Assembly (NCBI GenBank): GCA_008921705.1
Contig: VFFE01007486.1
Location: 1,938,289 to 2,002,288 of the forward strand
Direction of reading: 5' to 3'
Length of the DNA stretch: 64,000 bases
Source of the DNA: Burhinus oedicnemus
Lineage: Eukaryota > Chordata > Aves > Charadriiformes > Burhinidae
Under the pieces are notes generated by a model. It saw nothing but the letters and a program-made list of their open reading frames with translations, did no database searches and had not been told where the DNA came from. Below, piece by piece: positions 24,038-36,500 of this stretch. Each line of letters begins with the position of its first letter. The stretch's first letter is position 1. The position numbers were made by a program, and so were the translations under genes.

Positions 24038-24044
24038 GACTGTT
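24038..24044 (+). promoter_or_regulatory. TMEM106B: miR-132/212 seed match in TMEM106B 3' UTR
   Basis: GACTGTT is a 7-mer complement to bases 2-8 of the miR-132/miR-212 seed. Human TMEM106B is a reported target of these miRNAs through its 3' UTR. Whether this is the orthologous site needs an alignment; a 7-mer occurs by chance about once per 16 kb. Confidence 0.4.
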
Positions 24045-24642
24045 CTAAGGGTTAGGTACAAAACTTTTTAACTAGATCACAGTTGTTTTATTTCTGAATT
24101 AGATAAAATGCAGCTGTAAGAAGATACCATTGAGACTGGTGCATTGTAATGAATAATATATTTTTTAAAATAGATGTTGCGGTTTTTATGCTGCCCATCT
24201 CCTGAAAATAAGCTATATAAAATGAATTAGCAATAAACACTATGGAAAAAGGCTGCTGAGTAACTTCTTGCAACTAACAATCTCTTATGCTCCAGTACTT
24301 CAGTGAAGATACATGTCTATATTGCTGTTTTCTTTATTAGCCTTTCTTAGGTGGACCTAACTGGGTGGGTGGGGGAAAGAATATTGATTATGTAAGACTG
24401 ATTTAAAAGAAATGAAGTAACCGTACCAAAAAAAAAAACCCCCTCCTCTGTTTGAATTGCTATGAGCACTTATTCTGAACATCTATGAAATTTTGGAACC
24501 TAAACTGTCAGTTTCATATAATTGTTGATAAGATGAAGATGTCAGCTTTTGGCTTTGGAGAATTTCTGGAACTGGACTAGTAAATTCTGATGACTTAATG
24601 TAGTTATGTTCTGAAAATTATTCGCAAATCTGGGCACTTAAA

Positions 24643-24648
24643 AATAAA
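24643..24648 (+). terminator. TMEM106B: Candidate poly(A) signal AATAAA
   Basis: A canonical hexamer followed by T-rich sequence ('ttctttattacag') about 1.85 kb after the stop codon. It is one of several candidates and there is no direct evidence of use. Confidence 0.35.
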
Positions 24649-24962
24649 CATTCTTTATTACAGCTTGCAGTCATAAGGGAATCTAGTTCATAATTGATTA
24701 ATCTTCCTAGAGTATAGATGAGGTTCAGTCCTGTGGCTGATAGTCTGAAAAGATACAGGTGATAACTAAAGACCAAGATAGTGGGGAGCTGGCTAGCAGC
24801 AGAGAGGTAAACTCTTCTATGTTACCTGTTGTACAAGGATTTGTTTATATTGGAGAGCAGGGAGAGAATTCGGGTTTAAATTGTGTCAGAGCTGAAGTCA
24901 GCCAGCAAGTTATACAAATTTTTTCTTCTAGGCCTAAGTATTTACACCTAGAATGCTGAGCT

Positions 24963-25009
24963 TTTTTGTTTGGGGTTTGTTGGGTTTTGGGTGTTTGGTT
25001 TTTTTTAAA
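24963..25009. repeat. T/G-rich simple tract
   Basis: 'tttttgtttggggtttgttg' and following T/G blocks, within the presumed 3' UTR. Confidence 0.8.
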
Positions 25010-26316
25010 GTAGAAAAAGATAAAACAGCTCTAGGCAGATATTGATATCAATTTAAAACAATTTTTTCTTGAAAAAATAAAAGATAATTAAAATAACTGG
25101 AATGGCACAGTGATAAAATTATGTGGTGACAGTAGTGCATGCTACTTGAACAAGCATGGCGAGGGAGGTTACACTGTTACACAGACTCAAACTGACCTTT
25201 GGAAGTTTGGCAGGCATGCTGGGTGAAATACATACTTAAATCTGTGGATCTTACATTGCATGAAATGCTTGGTATTGGCTAATCTAAAACAGAATTACAA
25301 GTGGAATAATTCTTTCCATGTATGTGGCGGAAGGGGGAAGATACAACTCAATGTCTGTCATCTGGGATATCTAACGGATGTAAACCTTAACACTATCAAT
25401 TTGTAGTAGACTTACTGTGAATGACTGAGAGTTCTCATCTTAAAAAATAAAGGATGGTGTAAAGATCCTATTGATGAATCCTCAGATTAAGTCAGTTACA
25501 GGAGAATCAAAGGTTTAAGGTTCCACATGTGCTAGTGTGTCCTTGCAAAACTGTCAGCATATTACTAACCAAACATGGCAAGTATTGAATTTAACTACTA
25601 ATGTTAATGTAACATCTTGTCAGATAAGCAGGTCAGTATCTGTTTGAATACTTAGACTTGATTTCTGTGGCGGAGCTTGGAAACATGCTAAGGGAGCAAG
25701 GGAAGTCAGTATTAGCTTGTATAACTCTGTAAATAAGCTATGAGAATAGATCCAAGTGACAGACCTGTAATTATTCCACTTTTATTTTTTATCTTTATTT
25801 TAAAGTAAAAGAAGGCAAGCCTTTCAGTTCACTGTAAATCAATAAATACAAATTCTCTCCAGAAGGAGAGCTTGAAGAATTGTAACTTTTTTCTGGTTTG
25901 TTTTCCTGTGTGTAAGATGGTTTCTGAAGTGATTTCACTTGTAACTTCCCCATAATCTTCAAATACAATCAAACACATATATACTGGCATTGTAGTGTTG
26001 TGTTTCAAGGGATTTATTTCTACTATAATTCTTTTCACTTGAATTCTTTGTAGCAATTCCTGTACCAAAACCTGTTGCACTTTAAAATGGAAGCTCTGTT
26101 AGTCAGCTCTTAAAACAGTGGTCCAAATGTTGCACTGTAATGGCACAATTGAAAAACAAAACTCAATGTATTCTGTACAGAATTACTGTAAAACTTCAAA
26201 ATTATAACTTAGGGCAAATTAATATGGAACACTTAAATGCATAAAAATGTTGGCTGTTTGGCTGTTCTGACCTGGAGAAAAAAAATTATTTTATATTTTA
26301 AATATGATGCTTTAAA

Positions 26317-26334
26317 AATAAATGAATGAATAAA
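26317..26334 (+). terminator. TMEM106B: Tandem AATAAA poly(A) signals, possible distal 3' end
   Basis: Two AATAAA hexamers twelve bases apart (26317 and 26329). They are the last clear signals before the assembly gap and a reasonable candidate for a distal 3' end of TMEM106B. Confidence 0.35.
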
Positions 26335-26992
26335 GCCATGAAAAAAAGATCTAACCATCAAATATCCATTTAAAGAGATTTAAAGGGAAATGCTTTTACT
26401 AAAATATGTAGTACCTGATACTTACTCTTGAATTCCTGATGTGGGGAAAAGCCTGTAGAAGCTCATTCGTAATTTGTTTACGCGTCGTGATATTTAGGGG
26501 ATAGTTGCTTAATCCTTAATCTTTTGTGAAGACAAGCCTAACTTTTCCTGTGTGGTGTAGCTTTGAAGTTCTTAATGCGGTTCTGATATGTGCGTGACCT
26601 TGATATTAAAATGGCGGTGTTTATATTTTGCAGCCTTATGTTGGCAGAGTTAAATACAAGCCTTAGTTGACTTTGCTCCAAATTGTCCTTGAAGTTCTGC
26701 AAGTGAATAAATTTTTCCGTAGTTGTACATTGCAGACATGACTCTGGGCTTAGTGTGTGGTGTATAAAGCTAACCATTTAAGCACTGAATTTTTAAGTTC
26801 TTGCATTGAACTGTTAAGGTCTTTTAACCATCTGACTGAAGTGTTGTACCCTCATGATGGGAAGGATAGTGGTTGGAGTAGTATGTGAGAGATTTCTAGA
26901 TTCAGAAAACGTTAAAAGAAAAAGTGTTATTTCTTATTCAGCATTTAAGGCTTCCTTTTTCTTTTTCTTTTCCTTTTTTTTTTTTTTTTTTT

Positions 26993-27705
26993 NNNNNNNN
27001 NNNNNNNNNNNNNNNNNNNNNNNNNNNNNNNNNNNNNNNNNNNNNNNNNNNNNNNNNNNNNNNNNNNNNNNNNNNNNNNNNNNNNNNNNNNNNNNNNNNN
27101 NNNNNNNNNNNNNNNNNNNNNNNNNNNNNNNNNNNNNNNNNNNNNNNNNNNNNNNNNNNNNNNNNNNNNNNNNNNNNNNNNNNNNNNNNNNNNNNNNNNN
27201 NNNNNNNNNNNNNNNNNNNNNNNNNNNNNNNNNNNNNNNNNNNNNNNNNNNNNNNNNNNNNNNNNNNNNNNNNNNNNNNNNNNNNNNNNNNNNNNNNNNN
27301 NNNNNNNNNNNNNNNNNNNNNNNNNNNNNNNNNNNNNNNNNNNNNNNNNNNNNNNNNNNNNNNNNNNNNNNNNNNNNNNNNNNNNNNNNNNNNNNNNNNN
27401 NNNNNNNNNNNNNNNNNNNNNNNNNNNNNNNNNNNNNNNNNNNNNNNNNNNNNNNNNNNNNNNNNNNNNNNNNNNNNNNNNNNNNNNNNNNNNNNNNNNN
27501 NNNNNNNNNNNNNNNNNNNNNNNNNNNNNNNNNNNNNNNNNNNNNNNNNNNNNNNNNNNNNNNNNNNNNNNNNNNNNNNNNNNNNNNNNNNNNNNNNNNN
27601 NNNNNNNNNNNNNNNNNNNNNNNNNNNNNNNNNNNNNNNNNNNNNNNNNNNNNNNNNNNNNNNNNNNNNNNNNNNNNNNNNNNNNNNNNNNNNNNNNNNN
27701 NNNNN
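26993..27705. other. Assembly gap (713 Ns)
   Basis: A run of N preceded by a pyrimidine tract ending in about 19 T residues (26951-26992). Content is unknown. Frames called across it are meaningless. Confidence 1.
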
Positions 27706-27777
27706 CCACCACTCTTACTGCAAATTTACTTGTAGATATACGGATTGCTACTTACAGTGCACCCTATTTTTTATTCT

Positions 27778-27868
27778 GGTGCTGGTTTGTTGGGTTTTTT
27801 TTGGTTTTGTTTCTGTTTTTTTTTGTTGTTGTTTTTGGGGGTTTTTTTGTTTTTTGGGTTTTTTTTGT
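27778..27868. repeat. T/G-rich simple tract, about 90 bp
   Basis: The longest T/G tract in the window, with repeated GTTTTTTTT and GGGGG blocks, about 70 bp after the assembly gap. Confidence 0.85.
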
Positions 27869-28624
27869 ATATGGAAAACTAACCTGCCAGGGTCGGCGTG
27901 CGCTGCTGCCTTCCCTCAATAGGTGGTGCCAGGAGCTTGTGGCATGTGCCGGTGGCAAGCAGCCTCCTTAGGGAGGTGGGTGTACTTCAGGTGATGCTTG
28001 AGGAGCTGAAGAGCGCTCCCTGAGGAGGGGAACCTGGTTAAAGGTGTGTTTCTGCTTCCCAGCCCTTCACTGCCCACCCCACCCCCACATTTAAGTGCAA
28101 CCAGAAGCAAAAATAACATTCCAGAAAAGAGCGGAGCTGTCCCGGTTCAACTGTTCAGATGGACTAGAGTTTCAATCTAATAAATCCAATATATGACTTC
28201 CCTTCTAAACGTGTGAAATATTCCAATTCAGAGATCTGGTTTAGATTTTAAAACGTAAAAGACCTGAGTATGTGTTAACTGAGCGCAGTGAGGATACAGT
28301 GTTGATGCTGAGAGGTTGAATTCAATGAAAGACCTTGAGCAACCCCTGTTTGTGTGTGTGTGTAGCTACATAAGGCCCACCAAACTCAAATGCTGTTTTC
28401 CCTCTTCTTGTGATGGCCTAGTAACCGTAGGCTACTTTGACATTCAAGCTGTGTTGTTTTGGGGGGATGTTTGTAATCCATTATTGCCCAGTTGTGCTAC
28501 TTTGCTCTCTGCCTGTGGTATACCACCGGCAAGTCAGTGGCACTGATGACAGCCTTTTTCAGAAGCCCAGAGGAACGCTGCAGAGAAGACTGCTGCCAAG
28601 GGAGGCTTGGGCTCAGTCACGCTC

Positions 28625-29435
28625 AGCTCACCGTCTGCCAGCGCCCCAGGCCCTTTTCAGCTGAGCTGCTCCCCAGCCCCACGGTGTCCGGGCTGTGTTG
28701 TTGCGGGGGTTATTCCTTCCCAGGTGCAGGGCTTTGCATTCGTCCCTGTCAAATCTCATTAAGTCCCTCTGGCCCATCCCTCCAGCCTGTCCAGGTCACT
28801 CTGAATGGTGGCCTTCCCCCTGAGTGTATCAACTGGTCCCCCCCGTTTGGTGTCATCTGCAAACTCGATGAGGATGCACTCTGTCACCTTCTTAAGGTCG
28901 CTGATAGAGTTTTTAACAGGACAGGTCCTAGAACAGACCACGGCGCCCAGTCAGGGTACTGTCCATTAACCACTACCCTCTGAGCCCAATCATCCAGCTG
29001 GTTTTTAAACTGGTTTATATTCTCACCTACGCAGAACATAATGTCCTTGCTTGGATACGAGAATATTGTGGGAGGTGGTCTCAAAAGTCATGCTAAAGTG
29101 GAGATAAATGACATCTACTGTTCTCCCTTCATCTCCAAATCCAGTCACGGTGGTCATGATATCCCCTTCATAAATCTGATCTGACTGCTTCCAGCTCACC
29201 CCTTCCTCCTTCCCAGGAGTATCTTCCAGCAGGACTTGCTCTGATTTTCCTAGTGAGGCTGACTGCTATGTAGCTCCTGGATTTACCTTTTGTCCTTTTC
29301 TGAAGGTGAGGCCAGCATTTGCCTTTTTGCAGTTGTTTGGACCTTGCTGGATCTCCACAGTCTTTCAAAGAGGGCAGAGAGTGGCCTTGTAAGGGCCTCA
29401 GCCACCTCTTCCAGTACCCCTGGATGCAGGAATGT
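28625..29435 (-). repeat. Old, diverged CR1 LINE fragment
   Basis: The plus strand follows the reverse complement of CR1 pol in order: 'ccaggtgcagggctttgca' near 28720, 'gtgtcatctgcaaactcgat' near 28850 (just before the FADD region), then weaker matches to the more 5' part up to about 29435, where it aligns with the same region as the fragment at 1-345. The minus-strand frame 28941-28759 contains the catalytic FADD motif but is interrupted soon after. Many substitutions and small indels indicate an old insertion. The 163-codon plus-strand frame here is only its antisense. Confidence 0.82.
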
Positions 29436-31892
29436 GGAAGGTGGGGCCGTGCCTCTGGACATGGGCACATGGGGAAGCAAGTGGTGGGTTAAAGGACTCA
29501 GATGGAAGGAAAGCTTTTGTAGAAGCTCTCCTACCGCCAGGAAGGTGGTTTTCAAACCCTTTCAAGAAGATGCAGTAGGACAAGCTGGCAGGATCTGGGA
29601 CCTTCTAGCAACTGCTGTGATAATTTCCAGCCTTTTCCCTATCTCTAGCTAAAGGTTAGGTGTAGGACTCCAGAATTCCCTTGGGAAGTCTGGAAAGGAG
29701 GTCTATGCTGGCGGGGAGCAGGGCATGTCTGTGCAGATGTGTGCAAACCATTTCATACTCACTCAGCATGCGCTTCTGCCGGTTGAATTTGGATCTCGTA
29801 GCTGTAAGACCTGTCTGTATGGAAATGTATTCTCTGCTTGTGCTCCCTACCTTTCCCTTCTAAAAATATTCTCTTCAAGTCTCTGAAAGGGAAAGAATCC
29901 CAGTACTCCTTCAGGCTCATAAAAGAAGTACGCACTTGAGAAAAGGGAAAATTTGAGTGTGGGAATAGTTGGGATAGTCAAAACTGATTGCCAAAGCGTG
30001 CACTTGCTTTCAGGCAGAAATGTTTGAATTGCACAATTATCAATTTCAAAATTACTCTGGAAGAGGCTGATGTAATATTTTAGTTCCCTGTAAATCAGCG
30101 TTACCTTTTATCCTGCTGAAACTGTGACCCTTGACTGCCTCTGAATCCAGTAGGTTTGCGTTGCTCCTACACCTGGAGCTGTGCAAGGTCAGTATAAATC
30201 CGTGGGAGGGGATGGTACCAGCACAGCTATTAATATCACTACTATTATATTCACATGAATGTTGGCAGGATCAGATAAATGTGTGTTAGACATAGAGGTG
30301 CTTATGCGAGATACTCTGTTCAGATTTCTGGACTAAAAAAGCATTGTTAAGAGTCGTTCTTGATTAAAAACAATAGCTTTGAGCTCTGTCCCAGGGGCAC
30401 CTCTGCTATTACCGAGGCAGCTCCAAGACCTCATCACTATGCATGTTTCCCTTAACATGTCAGAGTGATGAATTTAAATACATATTTTGTTACAGAGTAC
30501 AAATATGTAAAACAACCTTTTGCACTGTGCAAATGTACCTATCTTGGTATCAGTTTCTGACCTTATTCTCCACTAGATGTCTTCCTTGGTGTTTTAAAGT
30601 ACATAAAATTAATACTAAACTTTGAAAGGTACTTTGTGCTGCTACCTAGGGAATGAAATACACAAGGTACCGGTTCAGACGTCTGAGTTTTACCATCCGA
30701 TTGTCCTTAGATAGCAAGTTGTTAATAGTACATTGAGAAACCTATCCCAAATTCAGTCTCTAACACATGCCTGGGAAAATCTTATTTCTCAGACCTGCCT
30801 CCTTGTGTAGTTTTTAGCACACTTACATAGTAGACTTGAAGTTTGTATCTAGTCATTTATTTAAAATCAGATGTGTTGCTTAATGGCTTGGACCCAGCAT
30901 TCGAAACCAAAAAATTCCTGCATTCATTCCCAGGCTCTCAAATTGTGACCTTTAAAGAGCAAACTGCCTTACTTTGAAAATGCAGATATTCTTAACCTTT
31001 CGCTACAGAGATACTTATTAGGATATAATATCTTCAAGATATGTATGTTAATCATCACTGCAAATCAGACTTTGAAAAGCAATTTTCCCATGGTATGACC
31101 AAGAGTATATTTAAGAGTTATGCGTACCACTGTATCTGGAGTGGTGTCTATTTTCTGTAGACACTTAACTTTGTAGTAAATGGATATCTGGTCAACAAAA
31201 ATAGCCTGGGGTGACTGAGTTATTTCTTAATAGCTGGGAGAGGGGAAATTCACTGGGAAAGCACAAATATTTAATATACCAACAAATGCAATGAGCAGTT
31301 ACTTTTGTGTTTCACGTCCCCTGTCCTCCATAGTTTTTACATCTAGAAGGCATTAAAGAACATCTCTGACATTGCAGGAGATACTTGCCGTGACTGTGCA
31401 ACAGACAAACTGGTCTGGGATTTTTGATGAGGATGGTGTTCTGCTTGAATTTTTTTGTTTTATTAGTCTCCTGAGCTATTTGAGTAGTGGATAGTGTTAG
31501 CAGTATTACCTTACAGGGTAACCAGTATAGCCTTATCTGACAATGTAATGCACTCACGATGGGCTGCACTAAATATGTTCCTGGATCTAACTTACCAATT
31601 TTATTTTGGGAAAGTCATCTGGGCAGCCTTTGCATACAATTAATATTGTCATACTGAACCATGAGCGGGTGGAATTTCATGCATTACTACTTCTGGATAA
31701 TTGTTCAATACCTATAGTCCAAGCATGTACAATTAACTATTTCCAGCAATCCAGAGTTTCTTTGCCATTATGTCTTCAGGAAAATTGGAATCTAGGTTCA
31801 CAGCTGCTATTGTGAGGCTGTAGCAGATGTGGTCATATTGCTAGGCACCGTGGCCATGACCTCTGATGAATTGCTATAGTGCCAGCAGCACA

Positions 31893-31940
31893 GGGTTTTT
31901 TGTTTGCTTTTGGTTTTGTGTTGTTTGGGGTTTTTTTTCC
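31893..31940. repeat. T/G-rich simple tract
   Basis: 'gggttttttgtttgcttttg' and following blocks. Confidence 0.8.
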
Positions 31941-32248
31941 CCAAGCCTGATCTGATCATTTGGACTAATTACCAAGGAGACTTACAGATTAATGTACCTG
32001 AGTTCCTGGGGTTTGGGTTCCTGTGGGAGGCCACACTGCAGATAGTGCCTTTGCCTTGCAGCAGCAGTGGTCTCTCCATTAGGACGGCTGATTGATAGCA
32101 GACGGGCTGCGAAGCACGGAGGTGTGCCAGTAACTGCCAGGAGACATAACCTGGGGCTGCACAGAATCTGACCCAAATCTCATCTGAAGTGTCAAGAAGA
32201 GCAATTACTTTGTTATGGAGGTATACGAGATGAGTGGTGATTCGGCCT

Positions 32249-32290
32249 GCGTGTGTTTGTGTGTGTACGCGCCTGCGCACGTGCGCACAT
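32249..32290. repeat. Alternating purine-pyrimidine tract with 14-bp palindrome
   Basis: GT-rich alternation passes into GCGC-type alternation and ends in the perfect palindrome TGCGCACGTGCGCA (32274-32287), which has a CACGTG E-box core and NRF1-like half sites. Alternating sequence of this type favours Z-DNA. Confidence 0.8.
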
Positions 32291-32918
32291 TTCCCGTGTG
32301 GGCTCCTGGTCCACTGCACTCGCAGTCTGCCCTTTCAGCCTGCAAATACTATGCTGAAAACTCACGGTAAGATTTATCGTCAGCGTCATACTGTTCAAAA
32401 AAAGGATGGTTTGGGGTCTCTCATTTGAAGGTAAAACAATACTTTTCATTTTTCTCTGTGACTATTCCTTAGCTGAAGTAAACAAATTCTGCTCTGAAAA
32501 AAATCTATTCAGATTGCATGAGTGTTAAACAGTGAGGTCATCAGGGCGGTTCAGAGCTGACTTTACAATTGATGATGGTATAGAAGTCACAGAAGACCTT
32601 TATTTCTACTCATCACCACTGGTCAGGTAGTGCTGCAACTTTGAGATCAGTGAACACTTTCACTGAATAACATTGAGTATCCCTGGGGAAAAAAAAAAAA
32701 TTAAAAACAACAAATATTGAATCCTTGTCTAACTAGCAGAGCATAGTCAAAATTCATGAAAGATCTGACATATAAGTACATGTAATGTTACTGAAATGTT
32801 ACATTTTTATAAATAAAATCCTCTCTCAAATGGCAAATTAACTCACTCAGAGTTGACGTGATACATTGTGTAATAAGTGCTTTGGTGGATCTTTTTGGAA
32901 AACAAAGTATCAGTTGTT

Positions 32919-33100
32919 AAAAAATAAATTATATATATACGTATATTAAAACTAATATATAATATAAAAAATAATATGCATATATTTATATAATATGTAT
33001 TTTAGATAATATTTTATATATTAATGAAATATATACATACATGCACAGAATATATGTGTATGTGTGTACACATATATATCTATCTATATCTATCTATCTC
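32919..33100. repeat. AT-rich microsatellite region with (TATC)n
   Basis: About 180 bp of TA-rich sequence with several ATATAT runs, ending in a short tetranucleotide array ('atctatctatatctatctat', about 33078-33099). Confidence 0.85.
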
Positions 33101-33467
33101 CAATATCCCAACAGAAACTACCGGGAAGGAAGAACAGATGTTTTACCTCTGCTAGTTCTTTACGCTGAAATGCTGACTGTTTATTGGGTATATTGATAAA
33201 GTGAACCAGTTTTTAAATAATCCCTGGAAAGCTAATGAGATTTGCATCTGTGTAGTACTTTCCAAAATGGAGCCATTCATTTAGAAGATGAATGAATAGA
33301 TGTCTGATCCAACTTCTGGCTTCTGTGTTTTATTCTTAGGCAAGAATGTTACGTCTTATTTAACAGATTTAAATTCTCTACTTCTCCATTTGGCAGGTGG
33401 TGATAGGAAACAGTGCAACCTGGAGAAATTAAATTGTGCAAAGAATCACTGCCGATGAACTGACTCA

Positions 33468-33526
33468 GAGAAAAAAAACAAACAAACAAAAAAAAACCCC
33501 AAAAAACAAAAAACCAAACCCAAAGC
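33468..33526. repeat. A/C-rich simple tract (T/G tract on minus strand)
   Basis: Blocks of A broken by short C blocks ('acaaacaaacaaaaaaaaac'), the reverse complement of the T/G tracts elsewhere. Confidence 0.85.
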
Positions 33527-36500
33527 CTCAAAAGTCAAATGAGCTCCTGCGTAACAGTACTATCAGCATGTAGGTGTCAGAGGAGGAATCGTGAAGTAGA
33601 CGTAAAAATCAACTCTACAGCATTGTTTAGCAAAACAACTCATCTAGTTTTCAACTCATCTAATTCTCAGCTCATCTTTTCATTTTTTTTCTTTTGCATA
33701 GAATGAAGAATTGTGTAGTAGTTTAATTTTTTTTTTGACTCTTACAAATACCTTGGTGTTTTCCTTTGTCAACTTAATCATTAAATTAGAAGTATAAACC
33801 AAACTATTTTAAGTAATTTTGAAAAACTGAAAGCCCTGCTAATGAAATATTACATGTTCCATGCATAAGAAAAGCAGTCATTCAAATGCAGCAAAGTGTA
33901 GAGTGTAATTAAGGTAATTGGAGCAGTTGGATAGAAAGATACACAGCTCTTCTGTGGTGGGGTGAAAGGATGGTTTATCCCTTGCATCCCTAATTCTATT
34001 AAAAAGTAATACAAAATAATCAGGATACCAAGGAAGCAGTGTCACATATCTTGAAAATGCATTTTGGAGAGTTCAAAGCTTAAAGCACTCCCAAACTGTT
34101 ATGATTTTATCTGAAAATTGCTTGAGGGTTTTGTTTGTTGTTTTGTTTTTTTTTTTCAACTGAGTTCTTCCAAATGCATTAAGTGCTGCTTTATTAGTTT
34201 AGTACAAAACTCAAAGTCCAAAACAATTTTCCAGAGGCGTATCTGGCTTTTGTCATTGTAATATCTTGATCTTTCTTTTACAGGCTTATTTATCCTTTAT
34301 TTTTCTTTCTGTAAACGTTTACAGATTACTGCTCAAATGGCTAAGTCTTACAATTAAATTATCAGTGCTGGCTGAGATTTGGTATTCATGGAATGATTTA
34401 TATTTTATTTTGAATCAGAAGAAAAATTAGGATTTTTCCAGGAAGCAATATTCTGATTAAAATATAATTTGGAAATTTAAACTATGAGACTGTTATCAGG
34501 TAATGCATTTTACCCTGCTGCAGGAGCAGCTTCAGTCCCTGTTGTGGTTTGTGAGCAGGGGATGTGGCTTACAAAGAGACACCAGAGTTTCCAGGGAATC
34601 TCTTCGGCACAGCTGAACCCAGGATTCTGAGGACCCAAAAATGGTTAAATCAAGATGAGAGGCAACTGAATTTGGTAAAGGTTTCAGCGTGAGAACAATC
34701 AATATGATTGGTTTGCCTACTAAAAAAAAATAAAAACTGAGACTAGACATTGAATCTCTGCATGGGAAGAGCAATGGTACCGGTACTACTGATGTTCTGA
34801 CAGCCTTCACCTGTAGAGTTTATTTCTCTTCAGTGAGTAAGAATACACTGTATTTTTGACCTCTGGTGCATGAAAAAGTGTGTATATGTGTATGTATACA
34901 CAAATATAAACACACATTCAAGTTATTAAGCACTGAAGGCCCATGATAGAAGATATAAACATCGATTGTATCAATGAGTCTAAGGATTACTCTGGTTTTT
35001 GCTGATGAATAGGCTACTAGGCTTTAATAGTGCCTTGTTTAAACTATATTTTTGCAGAAATACTATTGCATAATGACTGTCTGTGCCTTCTTTGTAATAT
35101 ATTGATGGTCTTGACAGATTTCTCAAGAGGCATGTGGGACTCATTTGTTAACAGTCCCAGGAGGGATGTCATGATGATAAATAATGACTGTATCATCCAG
35201 TGTTGTCTCTAGAGTGACGTTCCCTCTGGAACAGGGTGACTGGGGAAAAAATGGCTAATGGCCCAAACTGGATCAACATACCAGCTGGAGTTTTTATGTG
35301 ACAGTATATCAAGCTACAGGCGCATTCTGTATAGTGATATACATCACCTTTCCTCAGTGTGTTGTTACCCAAATCATTTCCTGATATAGTTTATTCAGCC
35401 TTTCCCACTCTCCTCTGACCTTATTCTTGTCTACAAATGGGGCAGCATCCACTCATAACATGTGTGATGGAAATGTCTGGCTGGTAGGCTGTATCTGCAA
35501 GCGTATTAAGCAAAACCACAATAATGCCTGGAGGCCGTAACCCTGGACGTGTCAGGTGGACGATGCTGGAAATACCGTTTCTGGTTTAGCTGTCATTTGA
35601 GATGCATTGAAAGTGAATAGTGAAGTTAATGTTTATATAAGTAACCCACGTATTTTGTTGGGATATCCAGAACAAAACATTTCATGTGTCCATGTATGAA
35701 ATGTATCTTACAGCCTTGCAGGCCTTGCACTATCGCATGTAGGTAGATTTTCTGTGCCTAACTCACAAAGATGAAGGGCCCGATAGTCGCAGATGATCAG
35801 CAACGGCAACTGGAATGGGACTGCGAAGGAGGAAGGAACAAACATTAAAAACTTCACAGTTCTGGGAATTAATTACTTGATATCCACAAAACACATTAAC
35901 AGACTTGAAGGAAAAAATGAGATTAGAAAAGAGATGTTCCTCCTTACGGGTTTCTAACCTCCTGGTTCACCTCTGTGCTGGGGTGTTTTTCAGCAGAGCA
36001 TACTCACGATTAGTTTACTTACATGAAATTTTTGTCATTTCCAGGGAAAATAATTATACAGTTTGCTGGCAGGAGGTTGCTTAAAACATTGTTTCCCATA
36101 TTGTTTGTTTCCATTTATTCTCGTGAATACATATGCCTGTGCACGTATTCAGAATATACAACTTATACACAAGATTGTGGATGGTTCTGCAGCAATAAAA
36201 ATGAATAACAATATGAGGTCAATAATATTCATTAAAAATTGTTAGCAAAACTTATTCCTGCACCTCTGGCAAACCTACAGTACTCAGTTAGAAACATCTT
36301 TTTGTGTCACATTCTGCAAACACCAAGTTGAACAATGAATAGATGAAAAAAATGTTGCTCTACTAGAAACTAGTTATGAACTAGGTGCAAGCCTCAATAT
36401 AGTCAGCAGAGGAATCCCACTGAACTGGGATTTTGGAGCAGACTTTACCCAAATTGAGGAAATTCTTTTTTGTTAAAATTCTGTTCATTTATTTTGTTAA

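Larger units (their letters stand above)
22790..26400 (+). other. TMEM106B: Probable TMEM106B 3' UTR
   Basis: AT-rich sequence after the stop codon with no new exon signals. Candidate poly(A) hexamers AATAAA lie at 22785, 24643, 25076, 25446, 26317 and 26329. Human TMEM106B mRNA is known to have a long 3' UTR, so use of a distal site is likely, but the true end cannot be read from sequence. A poly-A run (23488-23503) and a T/G tract (24963-25009) fall inside. Confidence 0.6.

Noticed and set aside
26854..27922. Frames of 255-332 codons around 27 kb
   Set aside because: They run through the N gap; the codons are undefined.
28492..28983. 163-codon plus-strand frame
   Set aside because: It overlaps the antisense of an old CR1 copy and has no codon or domain signal of its own.
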